Below are positions 43,901 to 51,946 of a stretch of 64,000 nucleotides of DNA, in pieces (within the stretch, counting starts at the first letter, position 1; each line of letters starts with the position of its first letter). The stretch is taken from positions 62,001 through 126,000 of the forward strand of contig NZ_BAOP01000002.1 of assembly GCF_000344135.1 (NCBI RefSeq), written 5' to 3'. Origin of the DNA: Gordonia malaquae NBRC 108250 (GTDB taxonomy: Bacteria; Actinomycetota; Actinomycetes; Mycobacteriales; Mycobacteriaceae). Position numbers and translations under genes: made by a program. The notes under the pieces are model-generated. The model saw only the letters and a program-made list of their open reading frames with translations, was not told where the DNA came from and ran no database searches.

Positions 43901-44654
43901 CGACCTCGCCGCGGGTTCGGAGGAGAAGCGGATCCGGTTCGCCGACACCCAGGCCGCACCGGTGCCCGTGATCACCTCACCGGAGTGGTCGGGTTCGGAG
44001 ACCGGCGGGCGGCGCTATGCGCCGTTCACCGTGAACATAGAGCGTGACAAGCCGTTCCACACCCTCACCGGGCGGATGCACTTCTACCTCGACCATGACT
44101 GGATGATCGACATCGGCGAACAGTTGCCGATCTACCGCCCGCCGCTCGACATGCATCGACTGTTCGGCGAACCGAAGCTCGGGCCGACTGGGGAACGGGA
44201 GATCACGCTGCGGTACCTCACGCCGCACAACAAGTGGTCGATTCACTCCGAGTACCAGGACAACCTGCTGATGCTGTCGCTCTCCCGCGGCGGCCCGACG
44301 TGCTGGTTGTCGGCGGAGGACGCGGCGTCGATCGACGTCGCCGACAACGACTGGATCGAGTGCGTGAATGCGAACGGCGTGTACGTGGCACGAGCCGTCG
44401 TCAGTCACCGCATGCCCGCAGGCGTCTGCTACGTCCATCACGCGCAGGAGCGGACGATCGACGTCCCGAAGTCGGAGGCTACGGGACGGCGCGGCGGCAT
44501 CCACAATTCCGCCACTCGGCTTCTCGTGAAGCCGTCGCACCTGATCGGCGGCTACGCACAACTCTCGTACGCGTTCAACTACCTCGGACCGACAGGCAAC
44601 CAACGGGACGTGGTGTCGACGATCCGCAAGCGCAGCCAGGAGGTGACGTACTGA
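40950..44654 (+). CDS. narG: respiratory nitrate reductase alpha subunit
   Basis: The 1234-residue molybdopterin subunit has the FS0 iron-sulfur ligands H60, C64, C68 and C103 (HGVNCTGSC... RGCPRGA) and the molybdenum ligand D234 in WYADLP. It also has the GEQTDVPESADW-like region FGDQTDVPESGDWW. It reduces nitrate to nitrite on the cytoplasmic side, using menaquinol electrons delivered through NarH and NarI. The ATG at 40950 fits the family N-terminus; there is no Tat signal. It is coupled to narH by TGATG. Confidence 0.96.
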   Translation: MPTSHDVQGPAAQALLDVGRFFTRWDETGDGRAVFREGGRAGDVFYRDRWSHDKVVRSTHGVNCTGSCSWKVYVKDGIITWETQETDYPSVGPDRPEYEPRGCPRGAAFSWYTYSPTRVRHPYARGVLVEMFREAKRRLGGDPVLAWADVVGDPIRRRSYQRARGKGGLVRVSWDEAIEMAAAAHVHTIKTHGPDRCTGFSPIPAMSMVSHCVGTRFIQLIGGVMTSFYDWYADLPVASPQVFGDQTDVPESGDWWDASYLMMWGSNVPVTRTPDAHWMAEVRYRGTKVVTVSPDYADNTKFADEWLPAQAGTDAALAMAMGHVILREFYVEKHTPFFSEYAAKYTDLPFLIRLEEHNGALAPGKFVTADELDGGGQASEEQWKPVLIDAATGDPVVPNGSLGFRYAESGEGRWNLDLQGVTPLMSLFDVDHEPLEVSFPSFDAPDGSGTVLVRGVPARRVHGHLVTTVFDLMLAQYGVGRDGLPGRWPTGYDDPTSPYTPAWQAEITSVPAEAAIRVAREFATNAEQSRGRSMIIMGAGICQWFHGDATYRAILSMLLLTGSMGRNGGGWAHYVGQEKCRPITGWISLANGLDWSRPPRTQPGTSFWYMHTDQWRNDGYSTSTLASPLSRGTLDGMHTADAIAQSAALGWMPFYPQFSDNPLDVAESARAAVDAGEAPDAASYVAERLRDGTLTPAISDVDAEENWPRTLVLWRSNLLGSSAKGNEYFLRHLLGTHHNVLGTENPETPHPTGVRWHDEAPEGKLDLLLSADFRMTSTTLLSDIVLPAATWYEKHDLSSTDMHPFVHAFSPAIDPAWEAKTDFDLFHLLAQEFSKQAEVHLGTRHDLVSTPVQHDTPGETAQPHGRVVDWRESGNPGRPGVNMPTFALVERDYTAIADKLATVGPLADDLGFTVKNITYDVGSQIPTLAASNGVMPSGPGQGRPAIDTDAKLAEAILLFSGTTNGQLAVDGFEKLEKRVGRELVDLAAGSEEKRIRFADTQAAPVPVITSPEWSGSETGGRRYAPFTVNIERDKPFHTLTGRMHFYLDHDWMIDIGEQLPIYRPPLDMHRLFGEPKLGPTGEREITLRYLTPHNKWSIHSEYQDNLLMLSLSRGGPTCWLSAEDAASIDVADNDWIECVNANGVYVARAVVSHRMPAGVCYVHHAQERTIDVPKSEATGRRGGIHNSATRLLVKPSHLIGGYAQLSYAFNYLGPTGNQRDVVSTIRKRSQEVTY

Positions 44655-46315
44655 TGCGAGTGATGGCGCAGGTCGCGATGGTGATGAACCTCGACAAGTG
44701 CATCGGCTGCCACACGTGTTCGGTCACGTGCAAACAGGCATGGACCAATCGCGCAGGCACCGAGTACGTGTGGTTCAACAACGTCGAGACTCGCCCGGGA
44801 CAGGGATATCCCCGACGGTACGAGGACCAAGACGCCTGGCGCGGCGGATGGACTCTCAACAACCAGGGAAAGCTCCGCCTGCGGGCGGGCGGCCGGTTGA
44901 AGAAGCTGCTGACGATCTTCCACAGTCCGGTGCAACCGACACTCGACGACTACTACGAACCGTGGACCTACGACTACGAGAAGCTCGTCAACGCTCCCCT
45001 GGGCGACGACTTCCCGGTCGCCCGACCCAAGTCGTTGATCACCGGCGAGGACACCAAGGTCACGTGGTCGGCGAACTGGGACGACAACCTGGGCGGCGGT
45101 CCCGACGCGGCCGAACTCGATCCGATCGTCGCGAAGCTGCGCGCCGAGTCGGAGGCGGCGATCAAGTTCTCCTACGAGCAGACGTTCATGTTCTACCTGC
45201 CGCGGATCTGCGAACACTGCCTCAATCCGTCGTGCATGGCCTCGTGCCCGTCGGGGGCGATCTACAAACGGTCTGAGGACGGCATCGTGCTGGTCGACCA
45301 GGACCGGTGCCGAGGCTGGCGGCAGTGCGTGACCGGCTGCCCGTACAAGAAGATCTACTTCAATCACCGGTCGGGCAAAGCCGAGAAGTGCACGTTCTGT
45401 TACCCGCGCATCGAAGTCGGGCAGCCCACAGTCTGCGCCGAGACGTGTGTCGGGCGGCTGCGCTACATCGGGCTGGTGCTGTACGACGCCGACCGCGTCA
45501 CCGAGGCCGCATCGGTCGACGACAAAGAACTGTACGAGGCGCAGCTGGGTCTCATGCTCGATCCGACCGATCCGCAGGTGATCGCCGACGCCAAGGCGTG
45601 CGGAATCGCCGACGACTGGCTCGACGCGGCCCGCCGCAGTCCCGTCTACGCACTCGCCAAGAAGTATCGGATCGCGTTGCCCCTGCATCCGGAGTACCGG
45701 ACGATGCCGATGGTCTGGTACGTCCCTCCGCTGTCCCCGATCGTCGACCTGCTGTCCGAGCAGGGGCACGATGCCGAGGACCCGCACAACCTGTTCGGAG
45801 CGATCGACACCCTGCGCATCCCGCTCGAGTATCTCGCCGAGTTGTTCACCGCGGGCGACGTCGGGACCGTCGAACACGTGTTGAAAGTGCTGGCCGCGAT
45901 GCGCTCGTACATGAGGGACATCAACCTCGGCCGGGAACCGGACGCGTCGATTCCAGCGTCCGTCGGCATGTCCGAGCAGACGATGTACGAGATGTACCGG
46001 TTGCTCGCGATCGCCAAGTACCAGGACCGATACGTGATTCCGACCGCTCATCACGAGCAGGCGTCCGAGTTGGAGGAGCTCGCGTGCTCCCTCGACTACG
46101 ACGGAGGACCGGGCATGTACGACTCCGGCGTGTTCGGCGAGGCGAGCGGCCGTCCCACACCGGTGTCGGTGGAGACATTCCACGCGTTGCAGCAGCGACA
46201 GACCTCCGACCTCCCGACCGGCGACGACGCACTGCGCGGCCGCACCAACCTGCTGAACTGGGACGGCAACGGCGCACCCGACGGGCTGTACCCCGAGAGG
46301 AGGGCGAGCCGATGA
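44654..46315 (+). CDS. narH: nitrate reductase beta subunit
   Basis: The 553-residue electron-transfer subunit has four Cys clusters: CIGCHTCSVTC, CEHCLNPSCMASCP, CRGWRQCVTGCP (with Trp in place of a Cys, which gives the [3Fe-4S] centre) and CTFCYPRIE...CAETC. It links the NarI hemes to NarG. The start overlaps the narG stop by one base. Confidence 0.96.
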   Translation: MRVMAQVAMVMNLDKCIGCHTCSVTCKQAWTNRAGTEYVWFNNVETRPGQGYPRRYEDQDAWRGGWTLNNQGKLRLRAGGRLKKLLTIFHSPVQPTLDDYYEPWTYDYEKLVNAPLGDDFPVARPKSLITGEDTKVTWSANWDDNLGGGPDAAELDPIVAKLRAESEAAIKFSYEQTFMFYLPRICEHCLNPSCMASCPSGAIYKRSEDGIVLVDQDRCRGWRQCVTGCPYKKIYFNHRSGKAEKCTFCYPRIEVGQPTVCAETCVGRLRYIGLVLYDADRVTEAASVDDKELYEAQLGLMLDPTDPQVIADAKACGIADDWLDAARRSPVYALAKKYRIALPLHPEYRTMPMVWYVPPLSPIVDLLSEQGHDAEDPHNLFGAIDTLRIPLEYLAELFTAGDVGTVEHVLKVLAAMRSYMRDINLGREPDASIPASVGMSEQTMYEMYRLLAIAKYQDRYVIPTAHHEQASELEELACSLDYDGGPGMYDSGVFGEASGRPTPVSVETFHALQQRQTSDLPTGDDALRGRTNLLNWDGNGAPDGLYPERRASR

Positions 46316-46974
46316 AGTTCCGTATGCGCTCTCGCCCCGAGACCGCCGATCACCGGGTGACGCACCTGATCGCGTCCATGTGTCTGCGGTACCCCGACGA
46401 CGATCTGTTCTCGCGCGCCGACATGCTGCACGCAGCGCTGAGCGAGCAGCCGCGCGGGCCCGCCGCCGCCGAACTCCATGCGTTCCTGAGCCAGCTCTCC
46501 GGCCGCCTCCAACAGCAGTACGTCGACGTGTTCGATCTGTCGCAGCGTCAGACCCTGTATCTCTCGTATTGGTCCGACGGCGACACCCGTCGCCGCGGAG
46601 AGACGCTGGCGTCGTTCAAGCGGCTGTACCGGGACTCGGGGTTCGTCGTCGATCTGCACGGTGAACTGCCCGACCACCTGCCGATCGTGCTCGAGTTCGC
46701 GGCCCGGGTGGATCCGGTCCGCGGCGTGGAACTGCTGACCGAGCATCGTGGTGCACTGGAACTGATCCGGTTCGCGCTCCTCGACAAAGCATCGCCATAC
46801 GCCCACGTCCTCGCCGCAGTGTGCGCGACGCTGCCTGGGCAGTCGCCGCCGGACCGGGCGTCGGCCCAGGCCATGCGACCGCGGAGTCCCGAGACCGAGT
46901 CCGTCGGCCTGGAACCGTTCGATCCTCGACTGCTGCCGTTGCACACCGGAACCGAAGCGGGTGTCGGCCGATGA
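46312..46974 (+). CDS. narJ: nitrate reductase assembly chaperone
   Basis: The 220-residue NarJ/TorD-fold chaperone has YVDVFDLSQRQTLYLSYWSDGDTRRRGE and DLHGELPDHLPIVLEFAA. It binds NarG during molybdenum cofactor insertion and is not part of the final enzyme. It overlaps narH (ATGA) and narI by four bases each. Confidence 0.94.
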   Translation: MKFRMRSRPETADHRVTHLIASMCLRYPDDDLFSRADMLHAALSEQPRGPAAAELHAFLSQLSGRLQQQYVDVFDLSQRQTLYLSYWSDGDTRRRGETLASFKRLYRDSGFVVDLHGELPDHLPIVLEFAARVDPVRGVELLTEHRGALELIRFALLDKASPYAHVLAAVCATLPGQSPPDRASAQAMRPRSPETESVGLEPFDPRLLPLHTGTEAGVGR

Positions 46975-47720
46975 ACGTCTTCCTGTGGGGAGTGCTGCCC
47001 TACCTCGCCCTCGCATCGGTGATCGGCGGGACGATCTGGCGATACCGCTACGACAAGTTCGGGTGGACCACCCGGTCGTCGGAGCTCTACGAGTCCAGGC
47101 TGCTACGCATCGGGTCCCCGCTGTTCCACTACGGGATTCTCGCGGTGATCGCAGGTCACGCCGTCGGCCTGGTGATCCCGCAGTCGTGGACCGACGCCGT
47201 CGGGATCACCGAGACCGCTTATCACGCGGTCGCGGGCATCGGCGGCCTGATCGCCGCGGTGGCGACGGTCGTCGGTGTCGCGATCCTCATCTATCGACGC
47301 CGCACCGTCGGACCCGTCTTCATGGCGACCACGCGCAACGACAAGTTGATGTACGCCGTGCTGGTGTCAGCGCTGCTGGCAGGCACCTACATCACCGTCG
47401 TCGGAATGATCGATCCGCACGGGGAAGGCGTGAACTACCGGGAGACAGTGTCCCCGTGGTTCCGGTCGGTGTTCCTGCTGAATCCCGACGTCACCGCCAT
47501 GGAGGCGGCGCCTTTCCGCTTCCATCTCCACGTCGTGATCGGCATGGGAATGTTCGTCCTCGTGCCGTTCACCCGGCTCGTGCACATCTTCACAGCGCCG
47601 ATCCACTACCTGTTCCGGCCGTACATCGTCTATCGAAGCAGAGACTCCAGGACCGCCCCCGGCAATGCACCTGCTCGACGCGGGTGGGCGCCGATCGGAG
47701 TGAAGGACAAGGACAGATGA
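46971..47720 (+). CDS. narI: nitrate reductase gamma subunit (cytochrome b)
   Basis: The 249-residue NarI has five membrane helices. Heme-ligand histidines lie in SPLFHYGILAVIAGH near the second helix and in RFHLHVVIGMGMFVLVPFTRLVH near the last. It oxidises menaquinol and passes electrons to NarH. It overlaps narJ by four bases, and its stop overlaps the narK start. Confidence 0.94.
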   Translation: MNVFLWGVLPYLALASVIGGTIWRYRYDKFGWTTRSSELYESRLLRIGSPLFHYGILAVIAGHAVGLVIPQSWTDAVGITETAYHAVAGIGGLIAAVATVVGVAILIYRRRTVGPVFMATTRNDKLMYAVLVSALLAGTYITVVGMIDPHGEGVNYRETVSPWFRSVFLLNPDVTAMEAAPFRFHLHVVIGMGMFVLVPFTRLVHIFTAPIHYLFRPYIVYRSRDSRTAPGNAPARRGWAPIGVKDKDR

Positions 47721-48931
47721 CCACCACGACAGCATTCCCGCGTGCGCAGACACGCAACCTGGTGATCGCGACGCTCGGCTTCGCGATCAGTTTCTGGGCT
47801 TGGAACATGATCGCGCCGCTCGGCGTCCGCTACGCCGCAGATCTCGGATTGTCCGCCTCACAGAAATCGATCCTGGTCGCCGTCCCTATCCTCGTCGGAT
47901 CGCTCGGGCGCATCGTCGCAGGTGTTCTGACGCCGCGCTTCGGTGGACGCGTGATGTTCCCGGCACTGCTGTTGCTGACTGCGCCGTTCGTTGTGCTGGT
48001 CGCCGTCGCAGGCCGTCTCGAGTCGTACCCGATGCTTCTGGTGATCGGCTTCTTCCTCGGCATCGGCGGCACCACCTTCGCCGTCGGGATTCCATTTCTC
48101 AACGACTGGTACGAGCCGTCACGGCGCGGGTTCGCCACCGGCGTGTTCGGCGCGGGCATGGGCGGAACTGCGTTGTCGGCGTTCTTCACACCGCGGTTCG
48201 TGACCTGGTTCGGATACACGGCTGCGCACATCGTCATCGCCGTCGCACTTGTCGTCATGGCCGCTGTCTGCTGGTTCGGCCTGCGCGACGCGCCGTCGTT
48301 CGTCCCGAACACCGAACCGCCGCTGCCCAAGTTGATCGACGCGCTCAAACTGCCCATCACCTGGCAGATGTCGTTCTTGTACGCGGCCGCGTTCGGCGGG
48401 TTCGTTGCGTTCTCCACCTACTTGCCGACATATCTGAACGACGTCTACGACATCCACGACCTGGCGTCCGCGGGCGCCCGAACCGCGGCGTTCGCAGTGG
48501 CCGCCGTCATCGCTCGGCCCGTCGGCGGCGCGTTGTCCGACCGATTCGGAGCACGGCTGATCACCGCGATCTCGTGCGGAGGCGCAGCCGTCCTCGCGGT
48601 CTGGATGATCACCAAGCCGTCGTTGGACTCCGGCCTCGCCGCCGTCGACTTCATACTGATGGCCATCATGATGGGGCTCGGTTCCGGTGCGGTGTTCACC
48701 TGGGTGGCCAAGGAGGCGCCGCCTTCCCGTGTCGGCGCGGTGACCGGGATCGTGGGCGCAGCGGGAGGCCTCGGCGGATTCTTCCCGCCACTCGTGATGG
48801 GCGCGACGTACAACGCCACGACACACTCGTACACCATCGGCCTCGCGCTTCTGGTGGCCTTCGCCTCCGCCGCATGCCTGTTCACGGTGTTCGGCATCTC
48901 CAGCTCAACCGATCGGACGGAAGAGCAATGA
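47717..48931 (+). CDS. narK: MFS nitrate/nitrite transporter NarK
   Basis: The 404-residue 12-helix MFS protein has the NarK signatures GFAISFWAWNMIAPLG with the first charged or polar motif, the glycine-rich FGAGMGGTALSAFF of helix 5 and the late GIVGAAGGLGGFFPP. It imports nitrate and/or exports nitrite to serve the cytoplasmic NarG active site. Coupled to narI (ATGA) and to the cupin gene (ATGA). Confidence 0.93.
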   Translation: MTTTTAFPRAQTRNLVIATLGFAISFWAWNMIAPLGVRYAADLGLSASQKSILVAVPILVGSLGRIVAGVLTPRFGGRVMFPALLLLTAPFVVLVAVAGRLESYPMLLVIGFFLGIGGTTFAVGIPFLNDWYEPSRRGFATGVFGAGMGGTALSAFFTPRFVTWFGYTAAHIVIAVALVVMAAVCWFGLRDAPSFVPNTEPPLPKLIDALKLPITWQMSFLYAAAFGGFVAFSTYLPTYLNDVYDIHDLASAGARTAAFAVAAVIARPVGGALSDRFGARLITAISCGGAAVLAVWMITKPSLDSGLAAVDFILMAIMMGLGSGAVFTWVAKEAPPSRVGAVTGIVGAAGGLGGFFPPLVMGATYNATTHSYTIGLALLVAFASAACLFTVFGISSSTDRTEEQ

Positions 48932-49260
48932 CGGCCACATCCCTCACCGCGCTCGCCGACGACCTGTTGGCCGAAGCCCGCACGCAGTCGTCGGGCCGCA
49001 GTGCACGCACGGTGCGAGGCCACGCCGAGCATGCGCTGCGCCATACGGTCATTGCTCTCGTTGCCGGGAGCCGCCTGTCCGACCACGAGAGCCCAGGTGA
49101 GGCGACCCTTCAGGTCCTCCGCGGAACAGTGCGCTTGACCTGCGAGGAGGGCGAGTGGACGGGTGTCGCGGGCGATCTCACCGATATTCCCGACGTGCGG
49201 CACGGTCTGATCGCGGACACCGATTCCGCGGTACTCCTCACCGTCGCGCTGTCCCACTGA
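48928..49260 (+). CDS. cupin-domain protein of the nar operon
   Basis: This 110-residue protein has a small beta-barrel pattern: a GSRLSDHESPGEATLQVLRGTVRLTCEEGEW first cupin motif and GDLTDIPDVRHGL second motif. It lacks the usual two-His first metal motif, so it may bind a ligand, not a metal. Its start overlaps the narK stop. Similar small cupins follow narK in other Actinobacteria (memory); the role is unknown. Confidence 0.72.
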   Translation: MTATSLTALADDLLAEARTQSSGRSARTVRGHAEHALRHTVIALVAGSRLSDHESPGEATLQVLRGTVRLTCEEGEWTGVAGDLTDIPDVRHGLIADTDSAVLLTVALSH

Positions 49261-49550
49261 CGACGGGTTCCGCGACGCGCCGTGCCGACCACTCCGTGCC
49301 GCCGAGGTCGAAAATGTGACAGTCCTGCCCCTGGTTGTCACATCCGCCGATTCGACGACGATAACCCCGATGTGCATGTTCGACATCAGATCATCGAACG
49401 CCTGCGCCGTGAGCACGCCTCACGACGGCCCGGGCGTCTACCCGACGTCGCATCCACCGACCGGTTCGCGCGGCGACATCCGTCGCCTGGCCGACTCCGG
49501 ACTCGCGACACCGCGCCATGGCTGGCGAGGCACGGAGTGAACCCGACCGG
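49261..49550. other. intergenic region between nar operon and TRIC gene
   Basis: There is no gene I can support. It contains an inverted repeat ATGTGACA/TGTCACAT (49314-49321 with 49336-49343, 14-nt spacer) that is too widely spaced for a CRP/GlxR site. It separates the end of the nar operon from the convergent TRIC channel gene. Confidence 0.4.
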
Positions 49551-50246
49551 CTACTGACCGTCTGCGTCGTGGGCGCGACGGGCGACGTAGTGTGGTCGCG
49601 GCCCGTGCCACCTGTACTTCAAGGCGGCGAGACGTCCGACGGTGATCAGCGCCGCACAGATGAGGCCTATCCACGGCCGGTACCAGTCGAAATGCATCAG
49701 TGTTGTGGTGAGGACCGCCCCGATGAACGCCGGGATCGCGTACAGCGGCTCGTCGGTGCGCAGGATCGCGGGGACCTTCCCCGACAGCATGTCGCGGATG
49801 ATGCCGCCGCCCACGCCCGTTGTGAGCCCGAGCAGCGCCGCCGCCGGTGCACCGACCCCCCATGCGTAGCCGACCGCGGTGCCGGTGACCACGAACAGTC
49901 CGAGCCCGACCGCGTCGGTGACGTCGAGCGGCCATCGTTGCAAGATGGCGGGCGGATGCCAGAAGAAGATCACCAGACCGGTGGCCGCGGCGGCCGCGAG
50001 AAACTCGAAGTCGGTGAACGCCACCGGCGGCGTGTTGCCGATGAGCAGGTCACGGATCACTCCGCCGCCCAACGCCGTGGTGACCGCCAGGAACACGATG
50101 CCGACGATGTCGAGGTTCCGCCGGACGGCGAGCAGTGCACCGGACGCGGCGAACGCGACCACCCCGACCATCTCGCCGATCTGATGGACCAGCGACGCCG
50201 CGTCGTCGATCCCGCCGGCCAGAACGATCGTCTGCGCTGCACTCAC
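49551..50246 (-). CDS. TRIC-family (UPF0126) cation channel
   Basis: The 231-residue protein has seven helices in two repeats, each with a GGG.IRD motif (ALGGGVIRDLLIGNTPP and GVGGGIIRDMLSGKVPAIL) that forms the kinked pore helices of trimeric intracellular cation channels. Bacterial members conduct monovalent cations; physiological role unclear. Starts at GTG and diverges from the 79-residue gene. Confidence 0.88.
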   Translation of the reverse strand: MSAAQTIVLAGGIDDAASLVHQIGEMVGVVAFAASGALLAVRRNLDIVGIVFLAVTTALGGGVIRDLLIGNTPPVAFTDFEFLAAAAATGLVIFFWHPPAILQRWPLDVTDAVGLGLFVVTGTAVGYAWGVGAPAAALLGLTTGVGGGIIRDMLSGKVPAILRTDEPLYAIPAFIGAVLTTTLMHFDWYRPWIGLICAALITVGRLAALKYRWHGPRPHYVARRAHDADGQ

Positions 50247-50339
50247 GGTTCACCCCGTCCGTCATCCACGTGTACGAGTATCTGCCATCCGACCGCATAC
50301 GATGGGGGCGACCCGGTTCGACGAGAAGGCGAGACGCGC

Positions 50340-50579
50340 ATGGCCAAGAAGAAGTGGACTGATCTCACCACCCGGCAGAAGAGTCTGATCATCGCCGGAA
50401 GCGCACTGGACGCCGCTCTACGGGTGTGGGCGGGCCGTGATCTCGCGAGCCGGAGCGCCGCCGAGGTGAACGGCCCCAAGTGGCTGTGGGGAGTCGGCCT
50501 CTCGGCGGTCAACTCGGCAGGCGTCCTGCCCGTCGTCTATCTCGTGAAAGGTCGCCGCGCGCGCACCTCGGTAGGCTGA
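50340..50579 (+). CDS. small membrane protein of unknown function
   Basis: The 79-residue protein reads MAKKKWTDLTTRQKSLIIAG and has two hydrophobic stretches (about residues 14-26 and 46-66) separated by GRDLASRSAAEVNGPKWLW. A short hypothetical of this pattern is widespread in Actinobacteria. It lies five bases before the TerD-AIM24 fusion gene, so co-translation is likely. Confidence 0.65.
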   Translation: MAKKKWTDLTTRQKSLIIAGSALDAALRVWAGRDLASRSAAEVNGPKWLWGVGLSAVNSAGVLPVVYLVKGRRARTSVG

Positions 50580-50584
50580 GTCGA

Positions 50585-51946
50585 GTGAGATCTCTGTCCC
50601 CCGGCGAGAACCAGCCGCTGCCGTCGTCGACGGTGATCATCCAGGTGCGCAGCGCGTCTCCGGTGAACACGTCGGCCCTCCTGCTGACGAGTGCGGGGCG
50701 GGTCCGCTCCGACGCCGACTTCGTGTTCTACAACCAACCCTCGGCTCGCGGAGTGCAGTACCGCGACGAAGGCCAGGTGGATGTCGTCACCATCGACACC
50801 ACGGCCGTCGAAGGCACGATCGAGACGATCGCCGTCACCGCGAGTCTCGACGGCACGGGACCCACGTCGTTCGCCACCGCGGGAGTTCTGCAGGCCACTC
50901 TTTTCGACGCGAACCGCACCCCCGTCGCCGACTTCGTCGTCCCCGGACTCACCAGTGAGACGGCGGTCGTCTGCCTCGAGGTGTACCGCCGCGGCGACGC
51001 GTGGAAGGTCAGGGCTCTCGGTCAGGGCTACGACACCGGGCTCGCCGGCCTGGCGACCGCGTACGGCATCACCGTCGACGACCCCGATCCCGTTCCGCAG
51101 CAGCCTCGTGTCGCCGATCCGCAGCCGTGGCCGCCGACACCAACTCACACCCCGCCCGCCCCTGCCGCGCCGGTACCGAACCCGGCCGTCGCCCGTCCGT
51201 CTGGAGCCTCCATGCAGAGCGAACTGTTCAATCCCGCACACGCCGAGGTGCAGTCGCACGGCATCGCCAAGCAGGGCAGCAAGATGTGCCGCGTCGGCAT
51301 GAACGGCGAGATCATGGCCCGCCAGGGATCCATGGTCGCCTACCAGGGCAATCTGCACTTCGAGGCGCTCGGCGCGGGCGGCATCGGCCGGATGATGCGG
51401 CAGGCGATGACCGGCGAAGGCGTGCCCCTGATGAAGGTGACCGGCCAGGGTGATCTGTTCCTCGCCGACAACGCGAGTGAAGTGCACCTGATCGATCTGG
51501 ACGGATCCGACGGTCTGACGATCAACGGCGCCAACGTCCTCGCCTTCGACTCCACGCTCCAGTACAACGTGGAGCGCATGCACGGCGCCGGTTCGATGAG
51601 CAACGCGGGCATGTTCAACTGTGTCTTCACCGGCCGTGGCCGCATCGCGATCACGACCAACGGCACGCCCGTCGTCCTGAACGTCGCAGGCGACACCTTC
51701 GCCGATCCTCAGGCCGCGGTCGCGTGGTCGTCGAGCCTTCGGACATCGGTGAAGACGAACGACAGCTTCGGCCTCGGCACCTTGATGGGCCGCAGTACTG
51801 GAGAGCGTTTCACGCTCGCCTTCGCAGGCCAGGGCTTCGTCGTCGTCCAGCCGTCCGAGCAGCCTCCGGGCGGAATGATCGGCGGCACCGGTCAGGGTCA
51901 GGACGCGGGCGTCGGCGGCATGCTCGGCGGTTTCCTCGGTCGGTGA
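50585..51946 (+). CDS. TerD-AIM24 fusion protein
   Basis: The 453-residue protein starts at GTG with MRSLSPGENQPLPSSTVIIQ. Residues about 1-165 match TerD (SDADFVFYNQP, TRDE-equivalent VQYRDEGQVDVVTIDT, CLEVYRRGDAWKVRALGQGYDTGLAGLA). A Pro-rich linker follows. Residues about 205-430 match the AIM24/DUF124 beta-helix fold (SKMCRVGMNGEIMARQGSMVAYQG, GQGDLFLADNASEVHLIDLDG). TerD domains are calcium-binding stress proteins; AIM24 proteins are linked to membrane organisation. Fusions of this kind occur in Actinobacteria (memory). Its 3' end overlaps the convergent MocR gene by 49 bp. Confidence 0.85.
   Translation: MRSLSPGENQPLPSSTVIIQVRSASPVNTSALLLTSAGRVRSDADFVFYNQPSARGVQYRDEGQVDVVTIDTTAVEGTIETIAVTASLDGTGPTSFATAGVLQATLFDANRTPVADFVVPGLTSETAVVCLEVYRRGDAWKVRALGQGYDTGLAGLATAYGITVDDPDPVPQQPRVADPQPWPPTPTHTPPAPAAPVPNPAVARPSGASMQSELFNPAHAEVQSHGIAKQGSKMCRVGMNGEIMARQGSMVAYQGNLHFEALGAGGIGRMMRQAMTGEGVPLMKVTGQGDLFLADNASEVHLIDLDGSDGLTINGANVLAFDSTLQYNVERMHGAGSMSNAGMFNCVFTGRGRIAITTNGTPVVLNVAGDTFADPQAAVAWSSSLRTSVKTNDSFGLGTLMGRSTGERFTLAFAGQGFVVVQPSEQPPGGMIGGTGQGQDAGVGGMLGGFLGR

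Noticed and set aside
49314-49343. TGTGACA...TGTCACA as a CRP/GlxR binding site
   Set aside because: The half-sites are separated by 14 bases, whereas the consensus needs about 6. It is also downstream of the nar operon, not at a promoter I can see.
49282-49557. 91-residue frame after the nar cupin gene
   Set aside because: No ribosome site, no domain, odd composition; overlaps an intergenic inverted repeat.
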